From an uncultured Selenomonadales bacterium (GTDB lineage Bacteria > Bacillota > Negativicutes > Selenomonadales > Selenomonadaceae): DNA of 64,000 nt. Both the position numbers and the translations under genes were made by a program. The stretch is from contig OMWN01000067.1 of assembly GCA_900314765.1 (NCBI GenBank), forward strand, positions 1-64,000, read 5' to 3'. This document shows positions 28,153 through 37,907 of the stretch, piece after piece. Within the stretch, counting starts at the first letter, position 1; each line of letters begins with the position of its first letter. The notes under the pieces were generated by a model that saw nothing but the letters and a program-made list of their open reading frames with translations, was not told the DNA's origin and searched no databases.

Positions 28153-30519
28153 ATGAATCAAGATTCTTTGAAGATACTGGAATATGACAAGGTAAAAGCG
28201 ATGCTCGCCGAAAGGACGACGACGCTCATTGGGCGAGAAAAGGCCACATCGCTCTTGCCGACAGATGAATACGAGGATATTCAGGAACTGCTCGACGAGA
28301 CGGACGAGGCCATGAAAATCATTTGCTCCGTTAATCCACCGATGGGCGGGTTCAGAGACATTCGCTCTGCTGTCAAGAAAACGCAGTTGGGGCTCATACT
28401 TGAGCTGAATGATTTCGTTGACATCATGAGCACGCTCTATGCCATACGCCAGATGAAAAAATTCTTCAAAGAAATCGAGCTGTCTGTACCTGTCCTGCGC
28501 GGTTGGGCGCACGACATCGAGATACTGGGACAGCTTGAGAAAAATCTTGAGAATGCCATCGATGAGCACGGAAATCTCCGTGACGATGCCACGATGGAGC
28601 TTTCGCGCATCAGACGCGAGCTCAAATCATCACAGCGTCGCATAAAGGAATCACTGTCAAAGGTGCTTCATGATGCGGACAATCAGAAATATTTTCAGGA
28701 AGCAATCGTTACCATACGCGAAAATCGCTACGTCATCCCCGTGAAGTCCGAGTACAGACAAAAAATACCGGGCATCATACACGACCAATCGTCGACGGGC
28801 GCGACGGTGTTCATCGAGCCGATGAGCGTCGTGGAGCTCAACAACGACATAAAGCAGCTCGAGCTTCAAGAGGAGCACGAGGTCGCGCGCATCATGCAAT
28901 CACTTTCGACGCAAATATCGAGAAACAGCGAAGCGCTTTTGGCGGATTTGGAAATATTCGGCAGACTCGACTTCGTATTTGCACGCGCAAAGCTGGCTGA
29001 CGACATGCACGCAGTGAGGCCGATTGTAAACGACAATGGCGAGACGCATCTCGTGAAGGCGCGCCATCCGCTCATACCTGCGGGCAGGGTGGTGCCCATT
29101 GACATTTCACTCGGCGAGACATTTCGCATGATGCTCGTCACGGGACCGAACACGGGCGGCAAGACCGTCAGCATGAAGACGCTCGGACTTCTTTCTTTGA
29201 TGGCGCAGTCGGGGCTGTTCATTCCCGCCGCTGTCGATTCGCGTATTGGTGTGTACAAAAATATTTACGCCGACATCGGCGACGAGCAGAGCATAGAGCA
29301 AAGCCTATCGACGTTTTCCGCGCACATGAAGCGCATCGTCGGCATACTCGATGTCATCACGAGCGACGACCTTCTTCTGCTTGATGAGATAGGTGCGGGC
29401 ACAGACCCAGAGGAAGGCGCCGCGCTCGCGATGGCAATACTCGAAAATCTCTACAAGCGAAATGTCAGCACCGTGGCAACGACGCATTACTCGGAGCTCA
29501 AAACATTCGCCTATGAAAATGAAGGCATCGAAAACGCCTGCGTTGAATTTGATACGAAGTCACTGAGGCCGACGTATCGCTTGCTCATCGGCATCCCCGG
29601 CGCGAGCAACGCGTTTGCCATCAGCTCGCGGCTCGGCCTGTCGGATACGCTCATTGACAGAGCGAGGGAACTCATACAGCAGGACCACGCGAGATTTGAA
29701 GTCATCGTCAATGGCCTCGAGAAAGAAAAATCGTCGTATGAGAAACTCAATGATGAGCTCGACATCAAAAAGCGCAGCATAGAGGCACTTGAGGCAAAGC
29801 TCGAGGCGGAGCGCGACGAGATAAAGAAGCGCAAAGAAAAAATCATCAATGATGCGCATCGCGAGGGCACGGACATCATACGCAGAGCAAAGCGCGAGGC
29901 CGATGATGTCATCAAAGAGCTAAAGGCAGAGTTCAATGACCACGGCATTCGAAAAAGGCAACAAGTCATAAGCGACTCGCGCAGTCGTCTCGACAAAGCT
30001 GTGAGCGGCATGAGCTTCATCAATGGCGATGATGATGCGTACAGCGAGGTGGTAAATCTTGACACGCTCGCAGTTGGTGACAAGGTGTACGTCACATCGC
30101 TTGGACAAAAAGGCACGGTAGAGAGCATAAAAGGTCAGAACCTTACGATAGATTTGGGAAACTTAAGGACGACGGTGAAAGCTGAGAATTGCAGATTTGT
30201 CGCGAAGAAGAGCAAAGTCACGCATGCTATGCCGCGCAGGTCGACGAGCGCCATCTTGAACAAGATGTCAAACGTGAGGCGCGAGATAGACATACGCGGC
30301 ATGCTCGTGGACGAGGGTGAGCAGGCCGTCGGCAAATTTCTCGACGACGCGCTTCTCGCAGGACTCAAGGATGTGCTCATCATTCACGGCAAAGGGACGG
30401 GCGCGCTCAGAAAAGGCATTCACGAATATTTGAAGCGTCAGCCATACGTCAAGAGCTTCGCATTTGCAGACATCGACGAGGGCGGCACAGGCGCCACGGT
30501 TGTCAATCTGAAAAAGTGA
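28153..30519 (+). CDS. mutS2: endonuclease MutS2
   Basis: Product of 788 aa, full length. Lacks the MutS mismatch-recognition domain, and has core and clamp helices, an ABC ATPase with GPNTGGKTVSMKTLG (about residue 334) and LLLDEIGAGTDPEEG, then a coiled coil, a KOW-like linker and a C-terminal Smr domain starting IDIRGMLVDEGEQA with the HGKGTGALRKG loop. MutS2 limits recombination and, in B. subtilis, also rescues collided ribosomes. TGGAGAG precedes the ATG. Confidence 0.96.
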   Translation: MNQDSLKILEYDKVKAMLAERTTTLIGREKATSLLPTDEYEDIQELLDETDEAMKIICSVNPPMGGFRDIRSAVKKTQLGLILELNDFVDIMSTLYAIRQMKKFFKEIELSVPVLRGWAHDIEILGQLEKNLENAIDEHGNLRDDATMELSRIRRELKSSQRRIKESLSKVLHDADNQKYFQEAIVTIRENRYVIPVKSEYRQKIPGIIHDQSSTGATVFIEPMSVVELNNDIKQLELQEEHEVARIMQSLSTQISRNSEALLADLEIFGRLDFVFARAKLADDMHAVRPIVNDNGETHLVKARHPLIPAGRVVPIDISLGETFRMMLVTGPNTGGKTVSMKTLGLLSLMAQSGLFIPAAVDSRIGVYKNIYADIGDEQSIEQSLSTFSAHMKRIVGILDVITSDDLLLLDEIGAGTDPEEGAALAMAILENLYKRNVSTVATTHYSELKTFAYENEGIENACVEFDTKSLRPTYRLLIGIPGASNAFAISSRLGLSDTLIDRARELIQQDHARFEVIVNGLEKEKSSYEKLNDELDIKKRSIEALEAKLEAERDEIKKRKEKIINDAHREGTDIIRRAKREADDVIKELKAEFNDHGIRKRQQVISDSRSRLDKAVSGMSFINGDDDAYSEVVNLDTLAVGDKVYVTSLGQKGTVESIKGQNLTIDLGNLRTTVKAENCRFVAKKSKVTHAMPRRSTSAILNKMSNVRREIDIRGMLVDEGEQAVGKFLDDALLAGLKDVLIIHGKGTGALRKGIHEYLKRQPYVKSFAFADIDEGGTGATVVNLKK

Positions 30520-30586
30520 TTTCCACTTAATTCATAATTGTGATAGAATAGATAAGAATTTCGTGTAAAGGAGAAGCTCAATCTCA

Positions 30587-32779
30587 ATGGACAATCATAA
30601 AACAAATGACGCAAGGCGGAGGCGGCCCACTGCGTCAAAGCGTCCGAAGAAAAAATCGGGAACGCATTGGGGACGCATCGTATTAGGCTTTGTCATCGTC
30701 GCGCTTGTCATGCTGACAGGCATAGGTTGCGGCTTTCTGACGGCCAGCATAAATACGAAGCCGGACCTTGAGGGCGGCATGCAGCCGTCTGCCTCATCGC
30801 AGATTTACGATGTGAACGGCAATGAGATTGCCAACATTCATGCGACGGAGAATCGTGTGCCTGTGAAAATTTCGCAGATTCCGAAAAATTTGCAAAATGC
30901 CTTCATCGCCGTCGAGGATGCGCGCTTTTATGAACATTCGGGCATAGACCCGCGTGGCATCCTGCGTGCAATCGTGGCCAACATATCGAACCAAGGCATT
31001 GCTGAGGGCGGCTCTACCATCACGCAGCAGCTCGCGAAGAACGCGTATCTCACGCAGGAGCGCACACTGAGGCGCAAAGTGCAGGAGATGTTCCTCGCTT
31101 TGCAGCTCGAAAAGCAATACACAAAACAGGAAATTCTTGAAATGTATCTCAATCAGATATATTTCGGACAGGGCGCTTACGGCGTGGAGGCCGCCGCGAA
31201 AACGTATTTCGGCAAGGACGTGAAGGACCTCGACCTCAATGAGTGCGCCATGCTCGCCGGCATACCGAAGAGCCCGAACTATTATTCCCCGTTCAACAAC
31301 ATAGAGGCAGCACAGGAGCGCAAGGCTACCGTGCTCGACCAGATGGTGAAGTATCACTATATCTCTGACAGCGAGGCCATGAAGCTGAAAAAAGCCGATA
31401 TACACCTCGTCAAGCCGCAGGCGACAAGCAATGTTGAGACAGCCTCGTATTTCATCGAGTATGTCACGCAGCTGCTCATCGACAAATATGGCGCCGATGC
31501 TGTGTATAAAAATGGCCTGAAGATTTATACATCCATTGACATGGACATGCAGAAGGCGGCAGAGGCGGCCATGAAGGATTTGCCGCTCTTCGAAACGGAC
31601 GAGAATGGCATACAGCAGCCGCAGGGCGCTCTCGTCGCCATTGACCCGCACAATGGTCAGATAAAGGCGATGGTCGGCGGCCGCGGCACGGATCAGTTCA
31701 ACAGAGCCACGATGGCAGAGCGTCAGCCCGGGTCGGCGTTCAAGCCGTTTGTCTTCGTCGCTGCGCTCGAAAATAAATTCGTGCCGTCAACAGTCATCGA
31801 GGATAGCCCCGTCAAGGTCGGCGATTGGGAGCCAGAGAACTACAACCGCGATTACAACGGCAAGGTGACGCTTCGCTACGTGGCGGAGCAGTCGCTCAAT
31901 GTGCCGACCGTGAAAATCGCGCAGAAAATTGGCATAGACAAGCCGATTTATTATGCGCAGGAAATGGGCATAAGCACGTTCGTGCTTGATGGCCCTCAAA
32001 ACGACAGAAACCTCGCGACGGCGCTCGGCGGTCTGACGCGCGGCGTGACGCCGCTCGAGCTCACGAGCGCATATTGCACGTTTGCAAATAAAGGCGTGCA
32101 TGTCGAGCCTGTCGCCATTCTCAAGGTGCTCGATCGCAATGGCAAAATCCTCGAGCAAGCAAATCCGAAACAGAGGAATGTTGTCAGCGAGGCAAGCGCC
32201 GCGGCACTGACCGACATGCTTCAAGGCGTTGTCATTCGCGGCACGGGCACGGGCGCGAATATCGGACGGCCTGCCGCTGGCAAGACGGGCACGACGAGTG
32301 ACTATCGCGATGCGTGGTTCGTGGGCTATATACCGGACCTCGTCGCGGGTGTTTGGGTCGGCTGTGATGACAATGATGATTTGGATGGCATGACGGGCGG
32401 CAATCTCCCTGCGACGATATGGCACGACTTCATGATGGGAGCCGCGAGCGAAATACCGCCGCGCGCGTTCGAGGGCGCCGCGAACTTCAGCGGTGACAAA
32501 ATCGATGAGCTTGTAGAAGATAACAAAAATAAGAAGAACGACAAGAATAACAAAAACAACAAGAAAGACGACAAGAAGCGTCAAAATGAGACACCGCGCG
32601 CAGGAACGAGCACGAGTACGAGGCCAGATACGGAGAACGAGAGAAAGCAGCAGGAGGCAAATGAGCGCGTGACGCCGGCCGCTGTGCCAGATGATGAGCC
32701 GGATACGCCGGCAAGCGTGCCATCGGCGCCGTCGGCCGTGCCGAGCATGAGCGCGCCCAGTGGAAAAGGCAAAAATTAA
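30587..32779 (+). CDS. class A penicillin-binding protein 1A (bifunctional)
   Basis: Product of 730 aa. A basic cytoplasmic N-terminus and one membrane helix (about 25-50) are followed by the GT51 glycosyltransferase (VEDARFYEHSGIDPRGI, GGSTITQQLAKN, QEILEMYLNQIYFGQGAYGVEAAA). The transpeptidase domain has SxxK in PGSAFKPF, SxN in EQSLNVPT and KTGTTSDYRDAWFVGY. After about residue 640 comes a low-complexity Asn/Lys/Asp tract and a Pro/Ser/Ala tail. It polymerises and crosslinks peptidoglycan outside the membrane. GTGATAGAAT at 30541-30549 resembles an extended -10. Confidence 0.95.
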   Translation: MDNHKTNDARRRRPTASKRPKKKSGTHWGRIVLGFVIVALVMLTGIGCGFLTASINTKPDLEGGMQPSASSQIYDVNGNEIANIHATENRVPVKISQIPKNLQNAFIAVEDARFYEHSGIDPRGILRAIVANISNQGIAEGGSTITQQLAKNAYLTQERTLRRKVQEMFLALQLEKQYTKQEILEMYLNQIYFGQGAYGVEAAAKTYFGKDVKDLDLNECAMLAGIPKSPNYYSPFNNIEAAQERKATVLDQMVKYHYISDSEAMKLKKADIHLVKPQATSNVETASYFIEYVTQLLIDKYGADAVYKNGLKIYTSIDMDMQKAAEAAMKDLPLFETDENGIQQPQGALVAIDPHNGQIKAMVGGRGTDQFNRATMAERQPGSAFKPFVFVAALENKFVPSTVIEDSPVKVGDWEPENYNRDYNGKVTLRYVAEQSLNVPTVKIAQKIGIDKPIYYAQEMGISTFVLDGPQNDRNLATALGGLTRGVTPLELTSAYCTFANKGVHVEPVAILKVLDRNGKILEQANPKQRNVVSEASAAALTDMLQGVVIRGTGTGANIGRPAAGKTGTTSDYRDAWFVGYIPDLVAGVWVGCDDNDDLDGMTGGNLPATIWHDFMMGAASEIPPRAFEGAANFSGDKIDELVEDNKNKKNDKNNKNNKKDDKKRQNETPRAGTSTSTRPDTENERKQQEANERVTPAAVPDDEPDTPASVPSAPSAVPSMSAPSGKGKN

Positions 32780-32818
32780 AATAATTTGTATTTCATAAAA
32801 TCAAAAGGAGCAAGATTG

Positions 32819-34051
32819 ATGAGTGTAGAGACAAAAAATGCGTATGATGTTTTGAAGGAGCGTGGCTTCATCGCTCAATGCACGAATGAGGACGAAGTAA
32901 GAAAGCTCCTCGACAAAGAGAAAATTACATTCTATATCGGCTTTGACCCGACGGCGGACAGCCTTCATGCGGGGCACTTCATCGCGCTGATGGCAATGGC
33001 GCACATGCAGCGCGCTGGTCATCGTCCTATATGCCTCGTGGGCGGCGGCACAGGCACGGTCGGTGACCCATCGGGCCGCACGGACATGCGCAAGATGATG
33101 ACGGATGAAATCATTGAGCACAACTGCAACTGCTTCAAAAAGCAGATGTCGCGTTTTCTCGATTTCAGTGATGGCAAAGCGCTCATCATCAACAACGGCG
33201 AATGGCTGAGAAAACTGAACTACATCGACCTCTTGCGCGAAGTGGGCGCACATTTCACTGTCAACCGCATGCTTGCCGCTGAATGTTACAAGCAGCGCTG
33301 GGAGCGCGGGCTCACGTTCCTCGAGTTTAACTACATGGTCATGCAGGCGTATGACTTCCTCGAGCTCCACAGGAGAGTCGGGTGCGTCATGCAGATGGGC
33401 GGCGATGACCAGTGGTCCAACATCATCGCGGGAGTTGAGCTTGTTCGCCGCAAGGAAGAAGGCGATGTTTTCGGCGCGACGTTCAACCTTCTGACGAAAA
33501 GTGACGGCAAAAAAATGGGCAAGACGGCGAGCGGCGCGCTTTGGCTCGACCCCGAGAAGACGTCGCCGTATGATTTCTACCAGTACTGGCGCAATGTCGA
33601 TGATGCTGACGTCGAGAAATGCCTTGCGCTGTTGACGTTCTTGCCTATGAATGAGGTCCACAGGCTCGGCAGCCTAAAAGATGCAGAGATCAACGAAGCG
33701 AAAAAAGTGCTCGCGTATGAGGTGACGAAGCTCGTTCACGGCGAGGAAGAAGCCGAGAAAGCAAAAAAAGCGGCGGAGTCTCTGTTCGGCGGCAAAGGCG
33801 ATACGGAAAATATGCCGACGATAGAGCTCGATGCTTCTGCCATCGGTACAAAGCTCATCGATGTCCTCACGAAAAGCAACATATTCGCATCGAAGAGTGA
33901 AGGCCGTCGACTCATGCAGCAAAATGGTCTGTCACTCAATGACGCGAAGATTTCCGACATCGAGTATGTGATTGACGACAAAGACTTCAAAGATAATGTT
34001 GCCATCGTCAAGAAAGGCAAGAAAAAATATTATCGACTCAAAATAAAATGA
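32819..34051 (+). CDS. tyrS: tyrosyl-tRNA synthetase
   Basis: Product of 410 aa, class I synthetase. HIGH-like motif HAGHF at about residue 44-48, KMSKS-like motif KMGKT at about 232-236, and a C-terminal S4 RNA-binding domain at about 345-405 ([16 protein letters not shown]). The ATG at 32819 follows AAAGGAG by 8 bases; an in-frame start at 32786 has no ribosome site. It is likely cotranscribed with the PBP gene, since no terminator or promoter is obvious between them. It has no T-box of its own. Confidence 0.95.
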   Translation: MSVETKNAYDVLKERGFIAQCTNEDEVRKLLDKEKITFYIGFDPTADSLHAGHFIALMAMAHMQRAGHRPICLVGGGTGTVGDPSGRTDMRKMMTDEIIEHNCNCFKKQMSRFLDFSDGKALIINNGEWLRKLNYIDLLREVGAHFTVNRMLAAECYKQRWERGLTFLEFNYMVMQAYDFLELHRRVGCVMQMGGDDQWSNIIAGVELVRRKEEGDVFGATFNLLTKSDGKKMGKTASGALWLDPEKTSPYDFYQYWRNVDDADVEKCLALLTFLPMNEVHRLGSLKDAEINEAKKVLAYEVTKLVHGEEEAEKAKKAAESLFGGKGDTENMPTIELDASAIGTKLIDVLTKSNIFASKSEGRRLMQQNGLSLNDAKISDIEYVIDDKDFKDNVAIVKKGKKKYYRLKIK

Positions 34052-34061
34052 GAATAAATTC

Positions 34062-34090
34062 TTGACAAGTTTACAGTTAAGCTGTATTAT
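34062..34090 (+). promoter_or_regulatory. trp operon promoter
   Basis: TTGACA (34062-34067), a 17-base spacer and TATTAT (34085-34090), very close to consensus. Transcription would begin near 34097, right at the T-box leader. Confidence 0.85.
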
Positions 34091-34096
34091 ATGTGC

Positions 34097-34415
34097 ATAA
34101 TTTAAATAAGTGCAAATCAGTGAGCAGGAAAAGTAGCTTTGTTGATTTCGTTCAGCGAGCTGGTGACCGCGAGAGCGATGGTGTGATGACCAGTCGAATA
34201 GATGAAGTGAATGGCCCTGCGAGAGTCCTTTGAAAGTCGCGTCAAATGATGCGGTGAGTAGATGGGAACGGTTGCCTCCGTTACAGGGCTAGGATATGTT
34301 AGTATCCGAAACGAGGAGACTTGAAATTCGCGCATCAGCGGATTGATTGAAGTCTCGAATTAGGGTGGCACCACGATAATATCGTCCCGGCAGTTAAACT
34401 GTCGGGACTTTTTAT
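34097..34415 (+). promoter_or_regulatory. T-box leader, predicted tRNA(Trp)-responsive
   Basis: Classic T-box layout. The GAGCAGGAAAAGTAG start of stem I is at about 34122, an apical loop region follows, and GAATGG near 34209-34214 offers UGG (34212-34214) as specifier codon. The conserved T-box AGGGTGGCACCACG is at 34362-34375, and a terminator follows. Uncharged tRNA(Trp) would pair with the specifier and antiterminator bulge and allow readthrough into trpFCBAEG. The specifier is chosen by position and downstream genes, not by a fold calculation. Confidence 0.92.
34384..34413 (+). terminator. T-box attenuator terminator
   Basis: GTCCCGGCAGT (34384-34394) pairs with ACTGTCGGGAC (34398-34408) with one G-U, followed by TTTTT. 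The 5' arm overlaps the antiterminator segment after the T-box sequence. Confidence 0.9.
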
Positions 34416-34447
34416 TTTATCAATTTTTTTTGCGAGGCGAAGTTATC

Positions 34448-35065
34448 ATGACAAAAGTGAAAATTTGCGGCATCAAGACGCTCGATGCTGCAAAGACCGC
34501 TGAAAAATATGGAGCAGATTTTATAGGTTTCATATTTTGGCGCAAAAGCCATCGATATATTTCACCTGACGGAGCAAAAAAAATCGCATCGAAAATTCAT
34601 GACAGCGCAACAGTGGGCGTTTTCGTTGATGAGGACATCGACGAGGTCAATCGCATCGCTGAGATGGTCGGACTTGACTACGTTCAGCTTCATGGCCACG
34701 AGGACAGCAAATACGCGATGAGTCTTAAGCGGCCTGTCATAAAGGCGTACAGATTTGGCGACAACTTCAATGAAGATGAGGCAAACGCATTCCCTGCGCA
34801 GTACATATTGATTGACAGCTTTCAAAAGGGCAAGATGGGCGGGACAGGCAAGCCATTCCGATGGAGTCAGTCAGCGGAGGCAATAAAGAAAATAAAAAAG
34901 CCCGTCATCATGGCGGGCGGCATATCGAAGGATAATGTCGAGGAAGCAATCAGCACTGTTCATCCGATGGGCGTCGATGTATCGGGAAGCCTTGAAGTCA
35001 ATGGAGAGAAATCGCCGGAGCTCATAAAAGAGTTTTTGAGCATGGTCAAAGAAAATAATTTGTAA
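34448..35065 (+). CDS. trpF: phosphoribosylanthranilate isomerase
   Basis: Product of 205 aa, a TIM barrel catalysing the Amadori rearrangement of PRA to CdRP, the third step of tryptophan synthesis. The N-terminal catalytic Cys is in VKICGIKT, and VGVFVDED, VQLHGHED and AGGISKDN are family blocks; SFQKGKMGGTGKPF binds phosphate. ATG 34448 has GAGGCG upstream. It is the first gene of the operon, an unusual position for trpF. Confidence 0.94.
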   Translation: MTKVKICGIKTLDAAKTAEKYGADFIGFIFWRKSHRYISPDGAKKIASKIHDSATVGVFVDEDIDEVNRIAEMVGLDYVQLHGHEDSKYAMSLKRPVIKAYRFGDNFNEDEANAFPAQYILIDSFQKGKMGGTGKPFRWSQSAEAIKKIKKPVIMAGGISKDNVEEAISTVHPMGVDVSGSLEVNGEKSPELIKEFLSMVKENNL

Positions 35066-35086
35066 ACAATATGAGGAGCAATCAAA

Positions 35087-35881
35087 ATGAAAAATATATT
35101 AGCAGAAATCGTTGAAGAGAAAAAAATCATCGTGAAGAAAGCAAAAGAGGAAATGCCGCTGGCAGAAATAAGAAAACAAATCGTGCCAGCAAATTTTGGA
35201 TTGTCGCACAAGCTCAGGACGGAGGAGTTCAGCCTCATCGCTGAATGCAAGCTGCAGTCCCCATCGAAGGGCAGGCTCTGCGACAGGTACACGATTGAGG
35301 AGCTCGTCAGCATATACGAGCAAAACGGTGCAAGCGCGCTTTCAGTGCACACGGACCCACATTTCCTCGGGAAGAACGAAGACCTCAAGGCCATCAAAAA
35401 AATCACAAGCCTTCCCATCATGCGCAAGGATTTCATCATCGACGAATATCAAATCTACGAGTCGCGCATGCTCGGCGCCAACGCGATACTGCTCATAGCG
35501 AGAATACTCACGGAAAACGAGCTTCATTCGTTCCTCTATAAAGCATGGAGCCTCGGCATGGACGTCATCATAGAGGTGCACGATGAGGACGACATGAAGA
35601 AAGCGCTTGGCACCCCTGCCGAATTCATCGGCATAAACAATCGCAATCTCATAACATTTGAGACATCGATAGAAAATACGTTGCCGTTGCTGAGCATGGT
35701 TGATGACAAAAGGACAATCATCAGCGAAAGCGGCATCTCAAGCTGCGATGATTGCGTGAGGCTGAGGAACGCGGGCTGCGATGGCATATTGGTCGGCGAA
35801 GGGCTCGTAAAGGCCGCCGACGTGGCACGTCAGACAAGACTCTTCTCAAATCCCGTCGTTGAAGATAAAAAAATCGCATAA
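35087..35881 (+). CDS. trpC: indole-3-glycerol phosphate synthase
   Basis: Product of 264 aa, a TIM barrel that closes CdRP to indole-3-glycerol phosphate. The substrate-binding ECKLQSPSKG block (usually ExKxxSPSKG), the catalytic Lys in MRKDFIIDEYQIYESR, and ISESGISS with a phosphate-binding GCDGILVGEGLV are all present. GAGGAG precedes the ATG. Follows trpF by 21 bases. Confidence 0.94.
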   Translation: MKNILAEIVEEKKIIVKKAKEEMPLAEIRKQIVPANFGLSHKLRTEEFSLIAECKLQSPSKGRLCDRYTIEELVSIYEQNGASALSVHTDPHFLGKNEDLKAIKKITSLPIMRKDFIIDEYQIYESRMLGANAILLIARILTENELHSFLYKAWSLGMDVIIEVHDEDDMKKALGTPAEFIGINNRNLITFETSIENTLPLLSMVDDKRTIISESGISSCDDCVRLRNAGCDGILVGEGLVKAADVARQTRLFSNPVVEDKKIA

Positions 35882-35925
35882 GCAAATTCATATAAATTTA
35901 CTAATAAATTGGGAGGAAATTTAAG

Positions 35926-37110
35926 ATGACAAAAGGACGGTTTGGAAAATATGGTGGACAATATGTGCCGGAGACGGTGATGCCCGTGCTCAAAGAGCTC
36001 GAGGCCGCATATAACAAATATAAGGACGACGAGGACTTCAAAAAAGAGTTCCGCGATTATCTCATGAAGTATGCAGGGCGTCCGACGCTTCTCTATTATG
36101 CGAAAGGCCTCACGGATTATTATGGCAAAGCGAAAATATACCTTAAGCGTGAGGACCTCCTTCACACGGGCGCGCACAAAATAAACAACGCAATCGGGCA
36201 GGCGCTCCTCGCAAAGCGCATGGGAAAGAAGAAAGTCATCGCCGAAACGGGCGCAGGGCAGCACGGCGTGGCGACGGCAACGGTCGCGGCGCTCTTCGGG
36301 CTCGAGTGCCACGTGTTCATGGGCACGATGGACATAGAGCGGCAAAAGCTGAATGTGTTCAGAATGAAGCTCTTGGGCGCGCAGGTCATCCCCGTTTCGA
36401 GCGGAACGGGCACGTTGAAGGACGCGACGAGCGAGGCGATACGCTATTGGGCGTCGCACATCGAGGACACGCATTACATCATCGGCTCAGCGGTCGGGCC
36501 GCATCCATATCCGATGATGGTGCGCGATTTCCAGTCGTGCATTGGCAGTGAAATAAAGGAGCAAATAAAATCGGAAACGGGCGGCAGGCTCGATTATCTG
36601 CTCGCCTGCGTCGGCGGCGGAAGCAATGCCATTGGCACATTCTACGATTTCAGAGACGATAAGACGGTGAAAAAATTCGGCGTCGAGGCGGGCGGCAAGA
36701 GCGACAAGACAGGAGAAAATGCCAAGACACTGTCCGGCACGGGAGAGCCGGGCGTGCTGCACGGCGCATACAGCTACGTGCTGCAGACGCCCGAAGGTCA
36801 AATCGTTGAGGCGTACTCCATATCGGCGGGACTCGATTATCCGGGCGTCGGCCCAGAGCACTCATATTTCAAAGACGCGGGCATCGTCAACTATGTTTCG
36901 GTCACGGATCAAGAAGCGCTGGACGCTTTTCAGCGACTCTCACGCATAGAGGGCATCATACCGGCACTCGAGAGCTCACACGCGCTCGCATATCTTGAAA
37001 AGCTGATGCCAAAGACGAAAAAAGATGAAGTCGTCGTCGTGACGCTGTCGGGTCGCGGCGACAAAGACGTGCAGATGGTAGCAAAGGCACTGGGGGAGGA
37101 AATAGAATGA
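35926..37110 (+). CDS. trpB: tryptophan synthase beta chain
   Basis: Product of 394 aa, TrpB1 type. PLP Lys in [13 protein letters not shown] at about residue 85, [11 protein letters not shown], and the phosphate-binding GGGSNAIG at about 230. It condenses indole with serine in the alpha2beta2 complex. The ATG follows GGGAGGAAA. The stop overlaps the trpA start by four bases (ATGA), fitting stoichiometric coupling. Confidence 0.96.
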   Translation: MTKGRFGKYGGQYVPETVMPVLKELEAAYNKYKDDEDFKKEFRDYLMKYAGRPTLLYYAKGLTDYYGKAKIYLKREDLLHTGAHKINNAIGQALLAKRMGKKKVIAETGAGQHGVATATVAALFGLECHVFMGTMDIERQKLNVFRMKLLGAQVIPVSSGTGTLKDATSEAIRYWASHIEDTHYIIGSAVGPHPYPMMVRDFQSCIGSEIKEQIKSETGGRLDYLLACVGGGSNAIGTFYDFRDDKTVKKFGVEAGGKSDKTGENAKTLSGTGEPGVLHGAYSYVLQTPEGQIVEAYSISAGLDYPGVGPEHSYFKDAGIVNYVSVTDQEALDAFQRLSRIEGIIPALESSHALAYLEKLMPKTKKDEVVVVTLSGRGDKDVQMVAKALGEEIE

Positions 37111-37889
37111 CACGCTTGGAGAAAACATTTGAGGACTTAAAAAACGCTCATAAAAAAGGGCTCATCATATACATCATGGCAGGAGCGCCAGACATGGAGA
37201 CGGCGATTGAGGCCGTCAAGGCAGCCGAAAAGGCGGGCGCTAATGCCATAGAACTCGGCTTGCCATTCTCTGATCCTCTCGCCGATGGTCCCGTCATACA
37301 GGAGGCGGGCATAAAGTCCATAAGAAATGGCACGTCGCTCAAATCCATTCTCGAGCTCGTGAAGGAAATCCGTACGTTCAGTGCCATTCCTTTGATTGGA
37401 ATGGGCTACATAAACAATGTCATGAAATACGGCGAAGAAAATTTCGTTAAGGATTTCAAGGCGGCGGGACTCGACGGCGCCATCATACCGGATGTCCCAC
37501 ACGAGGAAAGCGATGATCTGCGGAAAATCTGCAAGGAGAATGACTTCAACTTCATCGAATTTGTCACGCCGGGCACAACAGAAGACCGCATCAAGGAAAT
37601 TTGCACGTCCGCGAACGGCTTCATATATGCCGTTTCCGTCAACGGTGTCACCGGCGTGCGCGACCTTGATTATGCGCAGATAGGAAAAGTGACGGAGCGT
37701 GTCGAGAAAGAGACGGATGTGCCTGTGGCGATAGGCTTTGGAATCGGCTCACCAAAGGCCGCCGAGAATGCGGCGAAATATGCTGACGCCATCATCGTTG
37801 GCAGTGCCGTCGTGAGGCGACTGTTGGATGGCAAGCTGAGCGAAGTGGCGCCGTTCATCAAATCGCTGCGCGACGCAATAGACAAATGA
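37107..37889 (+). CDS. trpA: tryptophan synthase alpha chain
   Basis: Product of 260 aa. It cleaves indole-3-glycerol phosphate to indole, passed to TrpB. Catalytic Glu in [17 protein letters not shown] (about residue 47), catalytic Asp in the [11 protein letters not shown] block, and [10 protein letters not shown] near the C-terminus for phosphate binding. The ATG overlaps trpB. Confidence 0.96.
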   Translation: MTRLEKTFEDLKNAHKKGLIIYIMAGAPDMETAIEAVKAAEKAGANAIELGLPFSDPLADGPVIQEAGIKSIRNGTSLKSILELVKEIRTFSAIPLIGMGYINNVMKYGEENFVKDFKAAGLDGAIIPDVPHEESDDLRKICKENDFNFIEFVTPGTTEDRIKEICTSANGFIYAVSVNGVTGVRDLDYAQIGKVTERVEKETDVPVAIGFGIGSPKAAENAAKYADAIIVGSAVVRRLLDGKLSEVAPFIKSLRDAIDK

Positions 37890-37907
37890 CGTGTGGAGGG
37901 CAAATCA

